Shown: piece by piece, positions 29,355-41,578 of the stretch
How the letters are laid out: each line of letters starts with the position of its first letter
Numbering within the stretch: the stretch's first letter is position 1
Origin: Bufo bufo
Taxonomy: Eukaryota; Chordata; Amphibia; Anura; Bufonidae
Assembly (NCBI RefSeq): GCF_905171765.1
Contig: NC_053392.1
Span: 403,359,399 to 403,423,398 of the forward strand
Direction of reading: 5' to 3'
Length of the DNA stretch: 64,000 bases
Notes under the pieces: generated by a model
What the model saw: only the letters and a program-made list of their open reading frames with translations
Told to the model about the DNA's origin: nothing
Databases searched by the model: none
Made by a program: the position numbers and the translations under genes

Positions 29355-30450
29355 ACAAATTAATGAATGTCACCCAACTATGTAACAGAAAAATTTGTGA
29401 AATGTATTAACCTGTCAACTAAGTAGAGCAGGGGTATATCACAGCCAAATATTGGTGAATTTCACCCGAAAATGTAACAGACAAATTTGTGAATTTGTTT
29501 ACCTGTCTACTAGGTAGAGCAGGGGTATATCACACCCATAAATTGGTGAATTTCACCCGAAAATGTAACAGGCAAATTAGTAAAATTTATTAACCTGTCA
29601 ACTAGGTGAAATTTGTTTACCTGTTTACTAGGTAGAGTAGGGGTATATCACAGCCAAAAATTGGTGAATGTCACCCGACAATGTAACAGAAAAATTCGTG
29701 AAATTTATTAACCTGTCAACTAGGTAGAGCAGGGGTATATCACAGCCAAAAATTGGGGAATTTCACTCGAAAATGTAACAGACATATTAGTAAAATATGT
29801 TTACAGTACCTCTCTACTAGGTAGAGCAGGGGTATATCACACCCATAAATTGGTGAATTTCACCCGAAAATGTAACAGGCAAATTAGTGAAATTTGTTTA
29901 CCTGTTTACTAGGTAGAGCAGGGGTATATCACAGCCAAAAATTTGTGAATGTCACCCAACTATATAACAGAAAAACTAGTGAAATGTATTAACCTATCAA
30001 CTAGGTAGAGCAGGGGTATATCACAGCCAAAAATTGGAGAATTTCACTCAAAAATGTAACAGACATATTAGTAAAATATGTTTTACAGTACCTCTCTGTA
30101 GAGCAGGGGTATATCACAGCCAAAAATTGGTGAATTTCACCCGAAAAGGTAACAGACAAATTACTAAAATTTGTTTACCTTTTTACTAGGTAGAGCAGGG
30201 GTATATCACAGCCATATATTCGTGAATTTCAACCGAAAATGTAACAGATAAATTTGTGAAATTTGCTTACCTGTCCACTAGATAGAGCAGGGGTATATCA
30301 CACCCATAAATTGGTAAATTTCACCAAAAAATGTAACAGGCAAATTAGTGAAATTTATTTACCTGTCTACTAGGTAGAGCAGGGGTAAATTGCAGCCAAA
30401 AAATTGGTGAATTTCACCCGAAAATTTAACAGACAAATAAGTGAAATGAC
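29355..30450 (-). repeat. hAT F subterminal tandem array
   Basis: About eleven units of 85-105 bp with AGGTAGAGCAGGGGTATATCACAGCC, AAAATTGGTGAATTTCACCCGAAAATGTAACAG and ACAAATTAGTGAAAT. Two unit forms (CACAGCC and CACACCC) are mixed. Known hAT elements carry short subterminal transposase-binding repeats; these longer units may serve that role (inference). Confidence 0.88.
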
Positions 30451-30680
30451 ATCAAATAAAATAAAATTCATACAAATAAAAATAAAAAATCTTGATGTAT
30501 GAGGTGGAGGTCCATATGGAGTAGGAGGTTGAGGAGGCGGTGGACGTAGGGGTGTAGGTGGAAGCTGCAGTGGAGGAGGACGAGCATAATTTTATTTTTG
30601 TTATATTTTTTTTTTAGGGTACACCCCAAAAGAGTGGGAAATGTAGTATAACAATGGCTGGGTAAGGCCGGTATACATTT
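30451..30680 (-). other. hAT F 3' flank of the transposase
   Basis: Contains the proline-codon-rich stretch (30490-30585) and an AT-rich spacer, matching hAT B. No gene otherwise. Confidence 0.55.
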
Positions 30681-31323
30681 CTATTCTGCACATTGTACAG
30701 ACAAGTCCTGTGGGATCGATGTCTGGTTCATTTTAATGAATGTGAGCTTGTCCACATTGGTTGTGGATAGGAGGCTGCGCTTGTCTGTGATAAAGCCCCC
30801 TGCCGTGCTAAACACACGTTCAGATAATACACTGACTGCAGGGCAGGCCAGCACCTCCAAGGCGTAAAGGGCAAGCTCAGGCCATGTGCCCAAATTGAAG
30901 ACCCAGAAGTTGAAGGGGGCAGACCCGTCATTCAGTTTGTGTAGGCGTGTGCACACATACTGCTCCACCATGTTGCTGAAATGCTGCCTCCTGCTAAGAC
31001 GTTCCATATCAGCTGGTGGTGCTGGTTGTTGTGGTGTGCTGACAAAGCTTTTCCACATTTCGGTCAATGCTAACCCTGCCTTCTGAGATGCTGGTGGTGA
31101 CCCAGCTGCGTTGGCGACCTCTTCCTCCTCCTCTGCCTTCGCCTTGTGATTCCACTGTGCCCCCGCTGTCAGGTGGGAATGCCACCAGCAGCGCGTCTAC
31201 CAGCGTGCACTTGTACTCGCGCATCTTACGATCACACTCCAGTGACTGATTTAAGGACGGTACGTTGTCCTTGTAACGGGGATCCAGCAGCATGGCCACC
31301 CAGTAATCAGCACAAGTTAGAAT
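30681..31323 (-). pseudogene. hAT F transposase, C-terminal part
   Basis: Carries CADYWVAMLLDPRYKDNVPSL next to the junction with hAT E, the linker with GGGRGRQRSWVTTS, a frameshift near 31065, then TEMWKSFVS, FSNMVEQYVCTRLH and the dimerisation block LACPAVSVLSERVFSTAGG (about 30800-30855), ending at TFIKMNQTSIPQDLS with a stop at 30681. It continues at 37113 across the hAT E insertion. Broken only by frameshifts in this part. Confidence 0.9.
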
Positions 31324-32242
31324 TAGAGGTGTCGAGAACATAAAATTTTCTGTTCGTGAACGGCGAACGCAAATTTTCTCAAATGTTCATGAACGGGCGA
31401 ACCGGCCGAGCCGCCATAGACTTCAATAGGCAGGCAAATTTTAAAACCCGCAGAGACTCTTTCTGGCCACAATAGTGATGGAAAAGTTGTTTCAAGGGGA
31501 CTAACACCTGGACTGTGGCATGCCGGAGGGGGATCCATGGCAAAACTCCCATGGAAAATTACATAGTTGACGCAGAGTCTGGTTTTAATCTATAAAGGGC
31601 ATAAATCACCTAACATTCCTAAATTGTTTGGAATAACGTGCTTTAAAAACATCAGGTATGATGTTGTGTCGATCAGGTAGTGTAAGGGTTACGCCCGCTT
31701 CACAGTGACAGACCAAACTCTCCGTTTAACGCACCACAAACAACCGCAAACAGTCCATTTGCACAACTGCAAACTCCCCATTTGCACAAGGTTGGATACC
31801 AAGCTAGCCATGTCCCGTTCCTTGTCCTCACTGACGTCATTGAAGGTCTCTTCCTCCACCCAGCCACGTACAACACCAAGGGTCCCCGAAAGGTGACAAC
31901 AAGCCCCCTGGGACGCCTGCTGTGGTTGGTCTTCCACCTCCTCAAAGCGACCTTCCTCCTCTGACTCCTCTTCTTCAGACTCCTCTCTCTGCGTTGCCTC
32001 TCTCTGCGTTATTATAAGGTGTGTTAAGTAGTACTATTCCTATCAGTTTAATCACTGTTACGTCCCCTATCAGGGGACGTGTATATGGAATCGATTTTAG
32101 GAACCGGGAGATGGAAAAAGATGCTTGGTAGGTCCTCCTACGTCCAATTTGGGGCACTGCGCGTGCAATCTACTGTGCCACCAGATAGGAGTGGTGTGTT
32201 AAGTAGTTCTATTCCTATCAGTTTAATCCCTGTTACGTCCAC

Positions 32243-32294
<52 letters not shown>

Positions 32295-33249
32295 AGGTGT
32301 GTTAAGTAGTACTATTCCTATCAGTTTAATCCCTGTTACGTCCCCTCTCAGGGGATGTGTATGGAATAGATTTTAGACAACCGCAAAGAGTTGTCAATAT
32401 AGTTGACACACTCATGACATCAATTTTATACCTCTATGCGTCAATCTTGGTGTAGTGATGACTGTGCTCGTGCGCACGTTTGGGAGATTGCAGGCGATGG
32501 GGTTTTTTCAAAGCCTATGGTCTTGCTGAGGTAGTTCAGTGACAGTTAAGTGACCCAGAAAACAATGATTCTGCAGTGTGGGCCCATTGTTGGCCTAGTA
32601 GGCTTTAATGATCACCTTAGATGATCACAAAGAAAATTAATGTTTTTTCTATGCAAAATTATCCAGCCGATCGCTTTTGGTCTGTTCACAATGAAGCAAC
32701 GACCTTATCATCTGGGGTGTGCCAACATTGCCAACACACTCATAGAGGTGATCGCTTCATTGTGATACGCAATTCCCTTCACCACAACAAGGTAACAATC
32801 ACGAAGGGGAATTGACACATGTATGTGCATTTTTTTTTTTGTTTGGTTTTTGAAGCCACAGTGCAGCACCAGAGGCCAGAAAAATTAGGCATGTACACAT
32901 GCCTGAAAAATTAGGTATTGTTGCAGCCGCTGCTACAATAGCGGCCAGAAAAATTGATGTTTCCCAGGCAGAAAGTGCCCTAAAACATTGCGGCTTGAAC
33001 CCTAGTTGGTGGCGGATAAGTCACGCAAGTCATCCGGCATTCAAAGATAAAATACAGCAGCGTGTGGACCATTTCTAGCCCAAGGCAGCTCATCTCATCA
33101 GGCCTTTTTTAGTCGAATGTATCGCCCACTGTCAGTCCCTTCAGGATCCATCTTTCATTCATCTTAATAAAGATGAGGTAATCTAGACTTTTTTAACCTA
33201 GGCGACTTCTCTTCTCAGTGACAATACCTCCTGCTGCACTGAAGGTCCT
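31324..33249 (-). repeat. hAT E 3' subterminal region
   Basis: Downstream of the transposase. It holds three copies of GGTGTGTTAAGTAGT(A/T)CTATTCCTATCAGTTTAAT (32020, 32198, 32297), a TAT microsatellite (32246-32293), a second, partial copy of transposase codons (31700-31985: QPQQASQGACCHLSGTLGVVRGW) and, at 32690-32830, a stretch also found in hAT D at 54290-54450. No complete gene. Confidence 0.75.
32246..32293 (+). repeat. TAT trinucleotide microsatellite
   Basis: Sixteen uninterrupted TAT units within the subterminal region of hAT E; hAT D lacks it at the equivalent place. Confidence 0.95.
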
Positions 33250-36200
33250 TTCTTACAGGACACTTGAAGCGGGGCAGGCCAGAAGTTCTATCGCAAATTG
33301 GGATAGCTCAGGCCACAGGTCAAGCCTGCACACCCAGTAGTCAAGGGGTTCATCGCTCCTCAGAGTGTCAATATCTGCAGTTAAGGAGAGGCAGTCTGCT
33401 ACCTGTCGGTCGAGTCGTTCTCTGAGGGTGGACCCCGAATTGCTGTGGCGATGCGTAGGACTTAAAAAGCTCCGTATGTCATCCATCAACAACACGTCTG
33501 TAAAACGTCCTGTCCTTGCTGTCGTGGTCGTGGTAGGAGGAGGATTACTTTCACCTCTTCCCCTGTTAGATTCCCGTTGTGCTGTGACATCACCCTTATA
33601 CGCTGAGTAAAGCATACTTTTTAACTTATTTTGGAACTGCTGCATCCTTTCCGACTTCCGGTAATTTGGTAACATTTCAGGCACTTTCTGCTTATATCGG
33701 GGGTCTAGTAGCGTGGACACCGAGTACAGGTCGTTCTCCTTCAGCCTTTTTATACGAGGGTCTCTCAACAGGCACGACAGCATAAAAGACCCCATTTGCA
33801 CAAGGTTGGATACCGAGCTACTCCTCGTCCTCAGTGATCTCACTGAAGGTATGTTATTCCCCCTAGCCACGTACAACACCACGGGTACCAGATAGGTGAC
33901 AATGAGCACCCTGGGATGCCTGCTGTGGTTGGTCTTCCTCTTCCTCCTCAAAGCCACATTCCTCCTCTGACTCCTCTTCCTCAGACTCCTCTTCCAGCGT
34001 TGCCGCAGGTCCAGCAAGCGATGCGGATAAGGCTGTTTCTGGTGGTGATGGTGACCACAACTCTTCCTCTTCCTCTTCACGCTCATCTACGGCCTGATCC
34101 AGCACTCTTTGCAGGGCACGCTCCAGGAAGAAAACAAATGGGATGATGTCGCTGATGGTGCCTTCCGTGCGACTGACTAGGTTTGTCACCTCCTCAAAAG
34201 GATGCATGAGCCTACAGGCATTGCGCTTGATCGTCCAGTAACGTGGCAAAAAATTCCCAGCTCCGCAGAGGCTGTCCTAGCACCCCGGTCATACAAATAC
34301 TCGTTGACGGCTTTTTCTTGTTGGAGCAGACGGTCGAACATTAGGAGTGTTGAATTCCAACATGTCGGGCTGTCGCAAATCAAGCGCCTCACTGGCATGT
34401 TGTTTCGCCGTTGGATATCTGAAAAGTGCGCCATGGCTGTGTAGGAACGCCTGAAATGGCCACACAACTTCCTGGCCTGCTTGAGGACGTCCTGTAAGCC
34501 TGGGTACTTATGCACAAAGCGTTGTACGATCAGATTACACACATGTGCCATGCCCGGCACATGTGTCAACTTGCCCAAATTCAATGACGCAAACAAATTG
34601 CTTCCGTTGTCACACACCACTTTGCCGATCTCCAGTTGGTGCTGAGTCAGCCACTGATCCACCTGTGTGTTCAGGGCAGACAGGAGTGCTGGTCCGGTGT
34701 GACTCTCTGCTTTCAGGCAAGTCAACCCCAAGACGGCGTGACACTGTCGTATCCGGGATGTGGAATAGCCCCTGGGGAGCTGGGGGGGGGTGCCGTTGAT
34801 GTGGAGCTAGATGCAGCAGCAGAAGAGGACTCAGCCGAGGAGGTTATGGAAGAGGATGGAGTAGGAGGAGTAGAGGAGGTGGCAGCAGGCCTGCCTGCAA
34901 GTCGTGGCGGTGTCACCAACTCCTCTGCAGAGCCACTTGGCAGCCGTCAGCAGGTTTACCCAATGCGCAGTGTAGGTGATATACCTGCCCTGACCGTGCT
35001 TTGCAGACCAGGTATCAGTGGTCAGATGGACCCTTGCCCCAACACTGTGTGCCAGACATGCCATTACTTCCTTTTGCACAATCGAGTACAGTTTGGGGAT
35101 TGCCTTTTGTGCAAAGAAATTTCGGCCGGGTACCTTCCACTGCGGTGTCCCAATAGCTACAAATTTTTGGAAGGCCTCAGAATCCACCAGCTTGTATGGT
35201 AAAAGCTGGCGGGCTAAGAGTTCAGACAAGCCAGCTGTCAGACGCCGGGCAAGGGGGTGACTTTGTGACATTGGCTTCTTACGCTCAAACATGTCCTTGA
35301 CAGACACCTGACTGTGGGCAGATGAGCAGGAACTGCTCAAGGCGAGAGACAGAGTGGCGGATGGTTGAGAGGGGGCAAGGAGGACAGCAGTGGTGGAATT
35401 GGCTGAAGATGCTGGACCAGGAGGAGGATGGCGGCTTTGAGTTTGTGTGCTGCTTGTACTCATGTGTGGATCCCATAGGCGTTTGTGATGTGCGATCATG
35501 TGCCTTCGCAAAGCAGTTGTACCTAGGTGGGTGTTGGACTTCCCACAACTCAGTTTCTTTTGGCACAGGTTGCAAATGGCATCGCTGTTGTCAAAGGCAG
35601 ACACACAAAAAAAATGCCACACTGCTGAGCTCTGCAATGACGGCATTCTGGTGGTGGCAACAGCATGCGTTGATTGGCAAGCTGTCTGGCTGACCCCGGG
35701 TGCCGATGCATGCTGTCTGACTGCACCACTAGCTCCTTGCGACAACCTCCCCCTGCTTCCATCTCGTCTCCTCCTCCTCTCTGTCTCCCCATCTGAACTT
35801 TCCCCCTGTTCTTCTTCTCTTCGAGCGGGCACCCACGTGACATCCACGGACACATCGTCATCATCAACCGCTTCACTTGTATCTGACAACTCAGCAAAGG
35901 AAGCAGCAGTGGGTACAACATCATCATCATCACACCGTACGTCCATGTGTGTAATGCTGCCTGACTGATACATATCCCTGTTATCCACATCCTCTGGCAA
36001 TAATGGTTGCGCATCACTAATTTCTTCCAACTGATGTGTAAATAACTCCTCTGACAGATCAAGTGAAGCAGCTGTGGTGCTAGTGTTGGTGGTGGCGGCA
36101 GGCGGGCGAGTGGTAATTTGAGAGGTGCCCGAAGCTGAGCTGGAGGAGGATGGTGTGTCAAGGTTCCGAGCGGAAGCTGTAGAAGATTGGGTGTCCTGTG

Positions 36201-36342
36201 TTAGCCAGTCAACTATGTCCTCAGAACTTTTCAAGTTCAGGGTATGTGGCCTCTGAACACTGGGCATTATTCTAGGGCCAAAGGGAATCACAGCACCACG
36301 ACCACGACGGCCCCTGCGGGGTAGCCTGCCTCTGCCTGTCAT
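33250..36342 (-). pseudogene. hAT E transposase (family 1, frameshifted)
   Basis: Broken sister of the intact hAT D protein. The N-terminal 503 codons are open from ATG 36342: basic start MTGRGRLPRRGRRGRG, acidic Ser-rich region, BED zinc finger (VWHFFCVSAFDNSDAICNLCQKK then HMIAHHK) and first catalytic Asp (HLTTDTWSAKHGQG). A frameshift and stop near 34831-34900 follow. Then KVVCDNGSNL with the second Asp (about 34590-34620), MAHVCNLIVQRF, RRLICDSPTCWNST where Cys replaces the conserved Arg of TRWNST, a frameshift near 34250, an acidic linker, another frameshift near 33900, LDPRYKQKV, and the dimerisation block, truncated after LACPASSVL by a stop at 33253. Inactive. Confidence 0.92.
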
Positions 36343-37112
36343 TTTTTTTAGATTAGTTAAGTTGTACTATGCGTGCAAGCTACTGTGACACCAGAAATGA
36401 GTGACACTATGGACTTGCAGCTGGACCTTAAACACACAAACACGTGTGTGAAACTGACTGCTATTTATTCACAGTCAAAATTGTTGTTTTTCTTTAAATG
36501 TAATCGAATGTGACACCAGATATGAGTTGCACTGGTGACACTATGCACTTGCAGGGCATGAAACACACGAGCGTGCCAGCAACTGACTGCTATTATATTA
36601 CAGTCAAAAAAGTTTTTGTTTTTTTTAAATGCAAGCTACTGTGACACCAGATATGAGTGGTGGCACTGGGCAAGTGGGCACAGTATACGCTGTGAGCCTG
36701 ACACACACGCTGGCAGGCAGGCAACTGCAATTAGATTACACAGGAAAAAAAAAAAAGCAGAATGATGTTCTAGCCCTAAAAAGGGCTTTTTGGGGTGCTG
36801 TCCTTACAGCAGAGATCGGATGAGTCTTTCAGGACTGTAGTGGACACTGAATACACTAGCCTAGCTATCGATTTCCCTATTAAATCAGCAGCAGCTACAC
36901 TGTCCCTCCTCTCACTAAGAATGCAGCTTCCGAATGAATCAAAAATTGATGCTGTCTAGGAGGTGGGAGGGTCTAGGAGGGAGGGTTTGCTGCTGATTGG
37001 CTGGAATGTGTCTGCTGACTGTGAGGTACAGGGTCAAAGTTTACACAATGATGACGAATAGGGGGTGGACTGAACAAGCTATGTTCGCCGGGAACTATTC
37101 GGGATATCTCTA
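36343..37112 (-). repeat. hAT E 5' region: short repeat array and terminus
   Basis: Upstream of the transposase start are about three units of ~140 bp (CTACTGTGACACCAGAAATGAGTG, CACTTGCAG, AACTGACTGCTATT), equivalent to the far longer array in hAT D. Then a conserved promoter-proximal region (CAATCAGCAGCAAACCCTCCCTCC on the minus strand) and the terminal TAGAGATATCCCGAATAG. Confidence 0.75.
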
Positions 37113-39757
37113 GTTAGAATGTGGGCAACTCGGCGGTCGTTGCGGAGACACTGCAGCATGTAATCGCTCATGTGTGTCAAAGCTCCCAGAGGCAATGACA
37201 AGCTGTCCTCTGTGGGAGGTGTATCGTCTTTTGTCCTCTGTATCGCCCCAGCCACGCACCAGTGAGCTGGTTTGGGTGCCACCTTGCTGTGGACACAGTT
37301 CCTCCTCCTCCATCTCCTCATCCTCCACCTTGTCATCCTTCAGAACTGTGCCCTGGCTGGACAATTCTGTACCTGACGTTTGTAGGTGCAGGAACCGACC
37401 CTCGGAGCCACTTGTGAATGACTGGCCGGAAACCCTATGAAATGATCCCTCTTCCTCCTCCTGTGCCACATCATCTTCCATCATTGCCAGAAGCATTTTT
37501 TCAAGGTGGAATAGAAGTGGGATAGTAACGCTGAGAATGGTGTTATCGGCACTAGCCATGTTGGTGGAGTACTCGAAACAGCGCAACAAGGAACACAGGT
37601 CTCGCATGGAGGCCCAGTCATAGGTGGTGAAGTGGTGCTGTTCCGCAGAGCAATTCACCCGTGCGTGCTGCAGCTGAAACTCCACTATAGCATGCTGCTG
37701 CTAGCACAGTCTGGCCAGCATGTGCAAGGTGGAGTTCCACCTTGTGGGCATGTCGCATATGAGGCGGTGAGCAGGAAGGCCAAATTTATGCTGCAGCGTT
37801 GACAGGCGAGCAGCAGCGGGGTGAGAACGTCGAAAGCATGCACAGACGACCCGCACTGTATGCAGCAGCTCTGACATATCGTGGTAATTTTTAAGGAACC
37901 TCTGCACCACCAAATTCAGCACATGTGCCAGGCAAGGGATGTGAGTCAAACCGGCTAGTCCCAGAGCTGCTACGAGATTTTGCCCATCATCGCACACCAC
38001 CAAGCCGGGCTTGAGGCTCATTGGCACCAACCACTCATTGGTCTGTTGTTCCATGCCCATCCACAGCTCCTGCGCGGTGTGGGGTTTGTTCCCCAAACAG
38101 ATACGTTTTAAAATTGCCTGCTGTCGCTTACCCCTGGCTGTGCTGAAGTTGGTGGTGAAATTGATTAGATGAGGAGATGAGGAAGCGGAGTAGGAGGAGG
38201 AAGCAAGAGGAGGCGATAAGAATCGCCCTGCAATCCTCGGTGGTGGAAGGACATACACCAAACTGCTATCCGCCTCAGGCCCAGCCGCCACTGCATTTAC
38301 CCAGTGTGCTGTTGGGGAGATATAATGTTCCTGACCGTGCTTACTGGTCCATGCATCCATAGTTAGGTGGACCTTGCCATAGATGGCGTTGCGCAGTGCA
38401 CACCTGATTTTTTTCTCCCACTTGGTTATACAGGGAAGGGATGGCTCACCTGGAAAAGTAGTGACGGCTGGGCACGACGTACTGTGGGACAGCCACCGCC
38501 ATAAGGCTTTTAAAACGCTCTGTCTCCACCAGACGGAATTACAGCATTTTAAATGCCAGTAATTTTTTAATGCTGGCATTCAGGGCCAGGGTGGGTAGGG
38601 GGGGTACTTCCTCTTCCGCCCCAGTGTTTGGGAGATGCAGAGCTGAACATTTCCGTGGGACATTGTGGAGATGCTTGGTGACCCAGGTGGTGGTGTTGCT
38701 ACCACATCCTCTGTTTGCGAGTTGGCAGGTGCCACTGTTACTCCAGAGGTGGATGAAGAGGCCGAGACTGCGTAAGAATAGGAAGCAGGAGGAGCCCGAG
38801 ACCTTTCTTTGTTTTTGAGGTGTCTACTCCACTGCAGCCCGTGCTTTGCATGCAGGTGCCTGGTCATGCAGGTTGTGCTCAGGTTGAGAACGTTTATGCC
38901 TCGCTTCAGGCTCTGATTGCACAGCGTGCAAACCATTCGTGTCTTGTCGTCAGCACATTGTCTGAAGAACTGCCACGCCAGGGAACTCCTTGGAGCTGGT
39001 TTTGGTGTGCTCGATATCTTGCTGCGTTGGGCAGTAGCAGGCGTACTGTCTAGAGGGCGGCCGCTCCACTTTTGCACCCTGCTCCCTCTTCTGCTGTGCT
39101 CGTGGCTCTGTGCGACCACCGCCTCTTCCTCCGAACTACACAGGTCACTCGCATGACCTTGATTCCATGTGGGGTCGAGGACCTCATCATCCTCTACATC
39201 ATCTTCAACCCAGTCTTCACCCCTGCCCTCCTTGTCAGTCTGCACACTGCTTAAAGCCACAGTGGTTGGCACCTGTGTTTCGTCATCATCCGAGAGGTGC
39301 TGCGGTGGTCCTCCCATGTACTCATTTTGAAACATAAGTGGTTGGGCATCGGTGCACTCAATCTCTTCCACTTCTGGGGAAGGGCTATGTGGATGGCCCT
39401 GGGAAACCCTGCTAGCAGAGTCATCAAAAAGCAGAAGAGACTGCTGCATGACTTGGGGCTCAGACTGCTTGGGTGATCTTTCAGCAGGAGACTGAGTGGA
39501 AGACAATGTGAAGGAACCGGAGGCACTGTCAACAACCCAATCTACTATCGCCTGTACTTGTTCTGGCCTGACCATTCGTAGAGCCGCACTAGGCCCCACC
39601 AAATAACGCTGAAGGTTCTGTCGCCTACTCGCACCTGAGAAAGATGTTTCACTTGATAGTGTAGCTGGCACAGAGAAACCACGTCCTCTCCCTGCAACAG
39701 GAGCGCCACCTACAGCACCACGATCAGGGGCACGTCCCTTATTCTACGCTCTCCTCA
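37113..39757 (-). pseudogene. hAT F transposase, N-terminal and central part
   Basis: From high to low coordinate: a candidate ATG at about 39757 followed by a stop four codons later; NLQRYLVGPSAALRMVRPEQVQ; acidic stretch; BED finger (SLAWQFFRQCADDKTRMVCTLCNQ ... MTRHLHAKH) at about 38850-38960; a stop near 38580 with frameshifts; first catalytic region, here HLTMDAWTSKHGQ (about 38360-38400); VVCDDGQNL (second Asp, about 37985-38000); IPCLAHVLNLVVQRF; MPTRWNSTLHM; a stop near 37700; FEYSTNMASADNTILSVTIPLL; an acidic linker; and it runs into the TSD of hAT E at 37120. Continues at 31323. Multiple lesions. Confidence 0.9.
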
Positions 39758-39764
39758 TTCTCCG

Positions 39765-40330
39765 CAAATTTAGGATCTTGCCCAAAATGGGTGTTTTTTT
39801 AATAACAGAATATAACAGCAGTATCTAACGAGTGTATTTCACACTGACAGATGCAGCAAAGGCTGCAAATTTACTATTTTGCCCAAAAAGGTGTTTTTTA
39901 AAACCCAGAAAATTATTGCAGTATTTCAAGCTTATATTTCACACTGACAAATGCAGCATAGGCTCCAGATGTAGGGTATTGCCAAAAATTGGTGCTTTTT
40001 TAAACCCAGAATATTATTGCAGTATTTCAAGCTTGTATTTAACAATGACTGATGCAGCAAACGCTGCAAATTTTGTATTTTGCCCAAAAAGGGTGTTTTT
40101 TAAAACCCAGAAAATTGGTGCAGTATTTCAAGCTTTTATTTCACACTGACAAATGCTGCAAAAGCACCAGATGTAGGATATTGCCCAAAATTAGTTTTTT
40201 TAAACCCAGAATATTATTGCAGTATTTCAAGCTTGTATTTCACACTAACAAATGCAGCATAGGCCACAGATGTAGGGTCTTGCAAAAAATTGGTAATTTT
40301 TTTAAACTCAGAATATAATTGCAGTATTTC
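39765..40330 (-). repeat. hAT F upstream tandem array
   Basis: Six units of about 90-100 bp with TTTTTAAACCCAGAA(A/T)ATTATTGCAGTATTTCAAGCTT and TTTCACACTGACAAATGCAGCA, the same as in hAT B (9230-10230). Confidence 0.88.
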
Positions 40331-40794
40331 AAGCTTCTAGTTGACTGTCACAAATGCACATATGCTGTGCTGGTGCACTGAACTTGCATAAAATGGCCGC
40401 CGCCACCCACCTAACTAACAGACTGATAAAAGTTATTTTTCTGTGTCACTGGGCTCAGGGCAGGGAAAAAAGATTGTCCACTGCACCCACAAAACAAAAT
40501 CAAGGTAGATCGCTGAGTTAACAAGCACTTCAGATCAAAGATTCTTTCCTTTTCTCTCCCTCACAGCAGCAGCATCCCATCCCTACACTAATCAGAACAG
40601 AGTGACGTGCAGCGCTACGTGACTCCAGCTTATATAGAGGCCGGGTCACATGCTGCACTGGCCAATCACAGCCATGCCATTAGTATGCATAGCTGTGTTG
40701 GCTTCTATGGGCACACAAGTTAAACGCTTGTTGATTGGCTGCTCTGCAGCCTTTCAACAAGCGCCATTAAATCCCTGAACACCGAACCCGAACT
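40331..40794 (-). promoter_or_regulatory. hAT F promoter-like and terminal region
   Basis: Minus strand has CTATATAAGCTGGAGTCACGTAGCGCTGCACGTCAC (TATATAA at 40630-40636) and an inverted CCAAT (ATTGGCC) about 30 bp upstream, as in hAT B and hAT C. The end CACCGAACCCGAACTA is cut at 40794 by the Tc1-like relic. Confidence 0.6.
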
Positions 40795-40795
40795 A

Positions 40796-41400
40796 CAGTC
40801 CTGATCAAAAGTTAAAGACCACTTGAAAAATGGCAAAAAAATTATTTAGCATGGCTGGATCTTAACAAGGTTCCAAGTAGAGCTTCAACATGCAACAAGA
40901 AGAAATGGGAGTGAGACAAAACATTTTTTGAGCATTCAATTTAATGAAAACAACGAATAAACTGAAACAGGCTGTTTTTCAGCTGTTCAAAAGTTTAGGA
41001 CCACACCTCCAAAAAAAAACTAAACCCCCCCAATACAGAAATCCAACTTCCAAACATGAACTCAGTAATGAGTAGCTCCGCCATTATTGTTTATCACTCA
41101 AAAATTTGTTTCGGCATGCTTGATGCAAGCGTTTCCCTGAGGTGAGTGGGAACATTTCTCCAAGTGGTGAAGAAGGCCGCACGAAGGCCATCTACTGTCT
41201 GGAACTGTTGTCCATTTTTGTAAACTTCCCTTGCCATTCATCCCCAAAGGTTCTCAACTGGATTTAGATCAGGAGAACACGCAGGATGGGCCAAAAGAGT
41301 GATGTTATTCTCTTGGAAGAAGTCCCTTGTTGTGCAAGAATTGTGTACTGTAGCGCTGTCCTGTTGAAAAACCCAGTCGTTACCACACAGACGAGGGCCC
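40796..41400 (-). pseudogene. Tc1-like element relic
   Basis: Begins CAGTCCTGATCAAAAGTTAAAGACCACTTG immediately after TA, the usual Tc1 end and target. On the minus strand it carries a decayed transposase end: CSPDLNPVENLWG (about 41245-41285, the box with the catalytic Glu) followed by a stop where a residue before MARE is expected, then LRAAFFTTWRNVP and LRETLASSMPK. The N-terminal part and the other terminus are missing. A different subfamily from the element at 10786-12381. Confidence 0.8.
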
Positions 41401-41516
41401 TGGATGCGTCGAAGTTATGTAGAGGCCGGCGCCTCTACATAACTTTGGTGATCCACTGCCAGCTATAGGGCTTATTAAGACCAGCATATAAAACACCGGT
41501 CTTAATAAATGTGCCC
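41401..41516. repeat. Palindromic MITE fragment
   Basis: A perfect 15-bp hairpin AAGTTATGTAGAGGC/GCCTCTACATAACTT (41412-41426 and 41431-41445), then TTAAGACC ... GGTCTTAA and the end ATAAATGTGCCCCTTA. Confidence 0.6.
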
Positions 41517-41517
41517 C

Positions 41518-41578
41518 TTAGAAACATAGAAAGTGTCGGCAGACAAGAACCATTTGGCCCATCTAGTCTGCCCAATGC
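41518..41578 (-). mobile_element. LINE 3' end fragment (CR1/L2 group)
   Basis: Minus strand reads GCAGACTAGATGGGCCAAATGGTTCTTGTCTGCCGACACTTTCTATGTTTCTA, the same 3' end as the LINE at 44986-57163 (57105-57163). A heavily 5'-truncated copy. Confidence 0.8.

Larger units (their letters stand above)
31316..37120 (-). mobile_element. hAT element E (family 1) with 8-bp TSD
   Basis: Element 31324-37112, 5789 bp, flanked by a perfect TSD GTTAGAAT (31316-31323 and 37113-37120). Left end TAGAGGTGTCGAGAACATAAAATTTTC; right end, inverted, TAGAGATATCCCGAATAGTTCCCGGCGAACATAGC. The ends and layout match hAT D at 46771-56311, so both are one family. The transposase is on the minus strand and broken. Inserted in the transposase of hAT F. 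Confidence 0.93.
29355..40794 (-). mobile_element. hAT element F (family 2), interrupted by hAT E
   Basis: Minus-strand element: subterminal tandem repeats (29355-30450), proline-codon-rich stretch, transposase relic (30681-31323 and 37113-39757), upstream tandem array (39765-40330), promoter-like region and terminal region ending CGAACCCGAACTA at 40794, where a Tc1-like relic begins. The two transposase parts are separated by hAT E, flanked by an 8-bp TSD GTTAGAAT. The low-coordinate terminus is not seen. Confidence 0.88.

Noticed and set aside
29355..30450. CRISPR-like array
   Set aside because: The units are long (85-105 bp), diverge throughout and have no unique spacers of constant size. 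The DNA is vertebrate and the units also occur in hAT A and B, so this is a hAT subterminal array.
34636..35968. Plus-strand frames of 123-188 codons
   Set aside because: They are antisense shadows of the hAT E transposase, whose low-complexity acidic and serine-rich codons leave the opposite strand open.
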